Of a stretch of 64,000 nt of DNA, positions 61,025 to 64,000 are shown piece by piece. Positions within the stretch are counted from its first letter, which is position 1, and each line of letters begins with the position of its first letter. Source of the DNA: Lentzea terrae. Its GTDB lineage: Bacteria > Actinomycetota > Actinomycetes > Mycobacteriales > Pseudonocardiaceae. Position numbers and translations under genes: made by a program. The notes beneath the pieces are model-generated. The model saw only the letters and a list, made by a program, of their open reading frames with translations. It made no database searches and was not told the origin of the DNA. The stretch spans positions 186,001 to 250,000 of the forward strand of contig NZ_QFWW01000023.1 in NCBI RefSeq assembly GCF_003265345.1, written 5' to 3'.

Positions 61025-61040
61025 GTAAACGGCTGCTAAC
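61025..61040. promoter_or_regulatory. TetR-type operator upstream of the TetR gene
   Basis: GTAAACGGCTGCTAAC matches the palindrome GTTAACGnnCGCTAAC found twice before accD1 at nearly all half-site positions. It lies 8 bp before the TetR start codon, fitting autorepression. Confidence 0.7.
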
Positions 61041-61048
61041 CTCCCGGT

Positions 61049-61621
61049 GTGGCCGAGAAACCCTCACGTCGGGACCAGATCCTCACTGCCGCGGCCGAGC
61101 TCTTCGCGCGGCACGGCTTCCACGGCGTGGGCATCGACGACATCGGTGCGGCCGTCGGCATCTCCGGCCCGGCGCTCTACCGGCACTTCCGCAGCAAGGA
61201 CGCGATGCTCGGCGAGATGCTGACGTCGATCTCCGAACGCCTGCTGGACGGCGGCCAGGCGCGCGTGGACGCGGCGACGACCGCGGAGGAAGCGCTGCGG
61301 GCGTTGGTCGGCTGGCACGTCGACTTCGCGCTGGACGACCCGGCGCTCATCACCGTGCAGATGCGGAACCTCGCGAACCTCACCGACCCGGACCGCCGAC
61401 GGGTGCGCGCGTTGCAGCGCCGCTACGTCGAGGTGTGGGTCGAGACGATCAGGCGCACGGTGCCGGACTTCGACGAACCGACCGCGCGGGCGGCGGCGCA
61501 CGCGGTGTTCGGGTTGATCAACTCGACCCCGCACAGCGCGCACCTCGACCGCGACCAGATGGCGGCGTTGCTGTCGCGCATGGCGCTCGCTTCGCTCACG
61601 CCGGTCGTTGTGACCTCGTAA
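61049..61621 (+). CDS. TetR-family regulator, probable repressor of the leucine-catabolism operon
   Basis: The 190-aa protein starts at GTG 61049. Residues about 5-50 are a TetR HTH (RRDQILTAAAELFARHGFHGVGIDDIGAAVGISGPALYRHFRSKDAML). The C-terminal part is a ligand-binding helical domain of the acyl-CoA-responsive type. Its promoter holds one copy of the 16-bp palindrome found twice before accD1, so it probably represses both its own gene and the carboxylase/acyl-CoA dehydrogenase operon until an acyl-CoA intermediate binds (inference). Confidence 0.88.
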   Translation: MAEKPSRRDQILTAAAELFARHGFHGVGIDDIGAAVGISGPALYRHFRSKDAMLGEMLTSISERLLDGGQARVDAATTAEEALRALVGWHVDFALDDPALITVQMRNLANLTDPDRRRVRALQRRYVEVWVETIRRTVPDFDEPTARAAAHAVFGLINSTPHSAHLDRDQMAALLSRMALASLTPVVVTS

Positions 61622-61661
61622 ATTGGCGATCAGCCGAGACCTTTCCGTAACCTGACGCGCG

Positions 61662-63677
61662 ATGGGCGCGCGCAAACTCCTCCTCCGACTCCCGGCCTGG
61701 TTCCGGTTCACGGTGATCACGCTCGCGGTGTTCGTGTGCGGGGTGGTCGCCTCGCGCCCGGCGAGCGGCGACAGCGGGGCTCCACCCAGCGCTGACGTGA
61801 TCGCCGCGGCCAACGCCGTCCACGCGTTCGTCGAGCCGTCGGCCACGCACGACCCGCACCTCAACCTGCCGTCGGACTTCGCGCAGGAGACGGGCCGTGA
61901 CCCCAAGACGATCACGGCGCCGGACGGGACGTTGCGGGTCGTCGACTCCTCCGGTGGCTGTTCTGGTCCGGCGGGCGACACCGAGTGGGACTTCAGCGCC
62001 GCGTGCCGCGCCCACGACCTGGGATACGACCTGCTGCGCTACGCCGACCACAAGGGCCAGCCGCTCGGGCAGTACGCGCGCAAGGCGCTGGACGACCGGC
62101 TGGCGACCGACCTGCACACGCAGTGCCGGCTGAACCCCCGCGGCGCGGAAGAGACGTGTCACGCGGTGGCCGAGACCTACGCGCTGGGCCTCAAGTTCAA
62201 CTCCTGGCGGCAGCGCTGGGGTGCGCCCGGCCACGAACCCGTGGTGGCGTGGGCGTTCGGCAGCGCGATGGTGGTGTTCCTGCTGCTGGCGCGCCTACAT
62301 GGTCGTCGCCGCGAGGAAGTGCCCCCAGCGACCGCTCCTGTTCAGCAGGACCGGTACGCGACCTTCCTGCGGCTGTTCAGCCTCGCACTGCTCGTGCTCG
62401 GCGAGACCGTCGCGACGCTGGCTCATTTACGCGGTGCCGGCACGCCGTGGCTGTGGGCGTTGCAGGCGGTGCCGTTGTTCTTCTTCGCGGGCGGGCACGC
62501 GAACCTGCGCTCGTGGCAGGCGCACGAGGGCGGCTTCGGCTGCTGGGTGTCCAGCCGGACGTCGTGGCTGCTGCGGCCGGTGCTCGCGTTCGTGTTGCTG
62601 TGGGTGGTGTTGTTCGCGGCGTTGAACCTGCTGGACGTACGGGTCGACGCGTACAGCCGGCTGATCACGCACCCGTTGTGGTTCCTCGGGGTCTACCTGC
62701 TGGCGGTGGCCGCGACGCCCGCCGCCGCGTGGCTGCACCAGCACTTCCGCCGCACCGCGCCGTTCGTGCTGATGCTGGTGACGCTGGGCGTCGAGGTCGC
62801 ACGGACGTCCACCGACTGGAAGACCGGCGGGTACGTGAACCTGATCGTCGGTGCCCTGCTGATGCAGCAGATCGGGTTCTTCTACGCCGACGGCACGTTG
62901 CAGAAGATCTCCCGGCGGGTGCTGGCCGCGCTGGGCGCGATCACGTTGCCGGCGCTGGTGTTCTTCAGCGACTACCCGCGCTCGATGATGGTGCTCGGGG
63001 TGGCGCAGGTGTGCCTGGCGCTGCTGGCTCGCGGCCGCGTCACGACGTGGCTGGAGGGTCGCTCCTGGCACGTCGTGAACTTCGCGCGCCGGGCACCGAT
63101 GACGGTCTACCTGGCCTATCTGGCCGGCGTCGGCGCGGTGGTCGGGCTGCTCGGCCTGTCGCAGGCGCCTATTTGGCTGGTGTTCCTGCTGGTGCCGCTC
63201 GTCCTGCTGTTTCACCGGTTCGAGGCGCGGCTGGTCATGTTCCCGCGCCTGTCGCACGAGTCGCACCGCACCCGACTCGCGACCGCGATGGGCGTGTCGT
63301 TCGGGACGCTCGGCGTGCTCGGGTTCGTGGTGAGCGGGTTCCTCGGCGACGGGACGCTGGTGCTGCTGCCCGTCGACCCGCTGCAGAACCTCATCCACCT
63401 CCTGCTCGGCTGGTACCTGATCCACACCGCCCGCACCGGCAGCTGCGACACCCGCCTGCCGTGGCTGCTCACGGCGCTGGCGTGCGTTCCGCCGATGCTG
63501 GCGCTGGATCCGACTCCTCCGGTGGTGGTGCTGCACGCCGCGGCGATCGGGCTTGCACTGCTCGGAGCCATCCCCAGGTCACGGCCGCGCACACCGGCAG
63601 CCACAGCAGTCGTTGCCACACCCAGCCCGGATGCTCTGGTTGCTGCTGCAGCCCCGGCAGCGGGCCCCACGCACTGA
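61662..63677 (+). CDS. Phospholipase A2 domain fused to polytopic membrane domain
   Basis: The 671-aa protein has an N-terminal signal/anchor (about 13-32). An extracytoplasmic prokaryotic phospholipase A2 domain follows (about 40-185) with catalytic H118-D119 in CRAHDLGYD and paired Cys residues (CSGPAGDTEWDFSAAC, CRLNPRGAEETC). After residue 190 come about ten membrane helices resembling an acyltransferase_3-like fold (FFFAGGHANLRSW...; HPLWFLGVYLLAVAATPAAAWL; FARRAPMTVYLAYLAG). This suggests coupled phospholipid deacylation and acyl transfer, an inference. The last 209 bp overlap antisense the C-terminal coding region of another acyltransferase at 63469. Confidence 0.85.
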   Translation: MGARKLLLRLPAWFRFTVITLAVFVCGVVASRPASGDSGAPPSADVIAAANAVHAFVEPSATHDPHLNLPSDFAQETGRDPKTITAPDGTLRVVDSSGGCSGPAGDTEWDFSAACRAHDLGYDLLRYADHKGQPLGQYARKALDDRLATDLHTQCRLNPRGAEETCHAVAETYALGLKFNSWRQRWGAPGHEPVVAWAFGSAMVVFLLLARLHGRRREEVPPATAPVQQDRYATFLRLFSLALLVLGETVATLAHLRGAGTPWLWALQAVPLFFFAGGHANLRSWQAHEGGFGCWVSSRTSWLLRPVLAFVLLWVVLFAALNLLDVRVDAYSRLITHPLWFLGVYLLAVAATPAAAWLHQHFRRTAPFVLMLVTLGVEVARTSTDWKTGGYVNLIVGALLMQQIGFFYADGTLQKISRRVLAALGAITLPALVFFSDYPRSMMVLGVAQVCLALLARGRVTTWLEGRSWHVVNFARRAPMTVYLAYLAGVGAVVGLLGLSQAPIWLVFLLVPLVLLFHRFEARLVMFPRLSHESHRTRLATAMGVSFGTLGVLGFVVSGFLGDGTLVLLPVDPLQNLIHLLLGWYLIHTARTGSCDTRLPWLLTALACVPPMLALDPTPPVVVLHAAAIGLALLGAIPRSRPRTPAATAVVATPSPDALVAAAAPAAGPTH

Positions 63678-64000
63678 GTGCCAGCGTCACGGTGATCAGC
63701 GCGCTCTGGTGCGTCAGGAAGATCCCCAGCGCGCGTTTGTTCAGCCACCGCACGGGTTTCGCGGTACCGAGCCGGGTGAGCCACGGCGCGATCGTGAGCA
63801 CCAGGCCGATCTGGGCGAACGCCAGAGCGAGCGTGGCGTAGTTCGGCGGGTTCAGGTTCGAGACGGCCGCGCCGGGGATGCCGACCGCCGACGTCGGGTA
63901 ACCGCCGAAACTCGTCAGCAGTGCGTATCCGATGACGCCGATGGCGAGCAGCGGCGGTCCGGGAATCTTCCTGCGGGCCAACGAGTAGCCGAGCTGCCAG
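63469..64000 (-). CDS. Acyltransferase_3-family membrane protein (5' end outside window)
   Basis: The reverse frame enters at the window edge as WQLGYSLARRKIPGPPLLAIGVIGYALLTSFGGYP. It continues with IGLVLTIAPWLTRLGTAKPVRWLNKRALGIFLTHQSALITVTLAL, the last helices of an acyltransferase_3 (AT3) protein, then a final helix (about WQRLLWLPVCAAVTWGWLRAV) and a Pro-rich tail to 63469. AT3 enzymes acylate sugars or lipids at the membrane. About 177 residues are visible. The final helix and tail lie antisense over the end of the phospholipase fusion gene. The N-terminus is missing. Confidence 0.8.
   Translation of the reverse strand, partial: WQLGYSLARRKIPGPPLLAIGVIGYALLTSFGGYPTSAVGIPGAAVSNLNPPNYATLALAFAQIGLVLTIAPWLTRLGTAKPVRWLNKRALGIFLTHQSALITVTLALSAWGPLPGLQQQPEHPGWVWQRLLWLPVCAAVTWGWLRAVQARSPRRAAPPPEESDPAPASAERTPAP

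Overview
This is a 64 kb stretch of very GC-rich actinobacterial chromosome. Codon use is strongly G/C-ending, GTG starts are common, and many genes overlap by ATGA. A decayed XRE regulator paired with a DUF397 protein, a Pls/PosA-type peptide synthetase, MmyB-type regulators, many secreted hydrolases and a DasR-type chitinase promoter all point to a spore-forming actinomycete, most likely Pseudonocardiales (Lentzea/Saccharothrix/Actinosynnema-like). The genus is inferred from gene content, not proven. I saw no rRNA, tRNA, CRISPR array, insertion sequence or prophage. The window reads as accessory chromosomal-arm material with a few conserved catabolic operons.

Left part (1-13.5 kb): a truncated NarL-type response regulator faces a large zinc-knuckle/NTPase/LuxR regulator. 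An MmyB-type regulator is divergent from a quinone reductase, followed by the decayed XRE/DUF397 pair. A GH18 chitinase with a CBM2 domain sits behind two DasR-like operators. Three tandem paralogous serine hydrolases follow (the middle one frameshifted), then an M14 carboxypeptidase and a 38-residue ORF in front of an alpha/beta hydrolase.

Middle left (13.5-31.8 kb): RecD2 helicase, an OmpR-type two-component pair, a DUF4173 membrane protein, and a two-gene unit made of a Pls-type peptide synthetase whose adenylation pocket reads lysine-like and an M1 metallopeptidase. Next come an MscS channel, a hydrolase/MFS pair behind a MerR-like dyad, and a small lipoprotein that resembles the prodomain of the large S8 protease convergent with it.

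Middle right (31.8-48.2 kb): small conserved proteins, a 168-bp palindrome, cupin, FAD dehydrogenase and trypsin-like protease genes. A flavin-dependent monooxygenase cluster (FMN reductase, flavin reductase, FAD/NAD protein, LLM monooxygenase, shortened GNAT) follows. Then come a PAS-GGDEF-EAL protein with both catalytic motifs lost, a PDZ-less HtrA-type protease, a VapBC-type toxin-antitoxin pair with its operator, an M28 peptidase, and an AAA_14/DUF4143 ATPase preceded by four 23-bp tandem repeats.

Right part (48.2-64 kb) is lipid and acyl-CoA metabolism. It contains a tmsAB-like pair for 10-methyl branched fatty acids, an AidB-like acyl-CoA dehydrogenase behind a palindromic operator, and an unusual membrane-anchored substrate-binding fusion. 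A methylcrotonyl-CoA carboxylase/acyl-CoA dehydrogenase operon (leucine catabolism) carries operators that also occur in front of a nearby TetR gene. The window ends with a GDSL esterase, a phospholipase A2-membrane acyltransferase-like fusion, and the C-terminus of an acyltransferase that overlaps it antisense.
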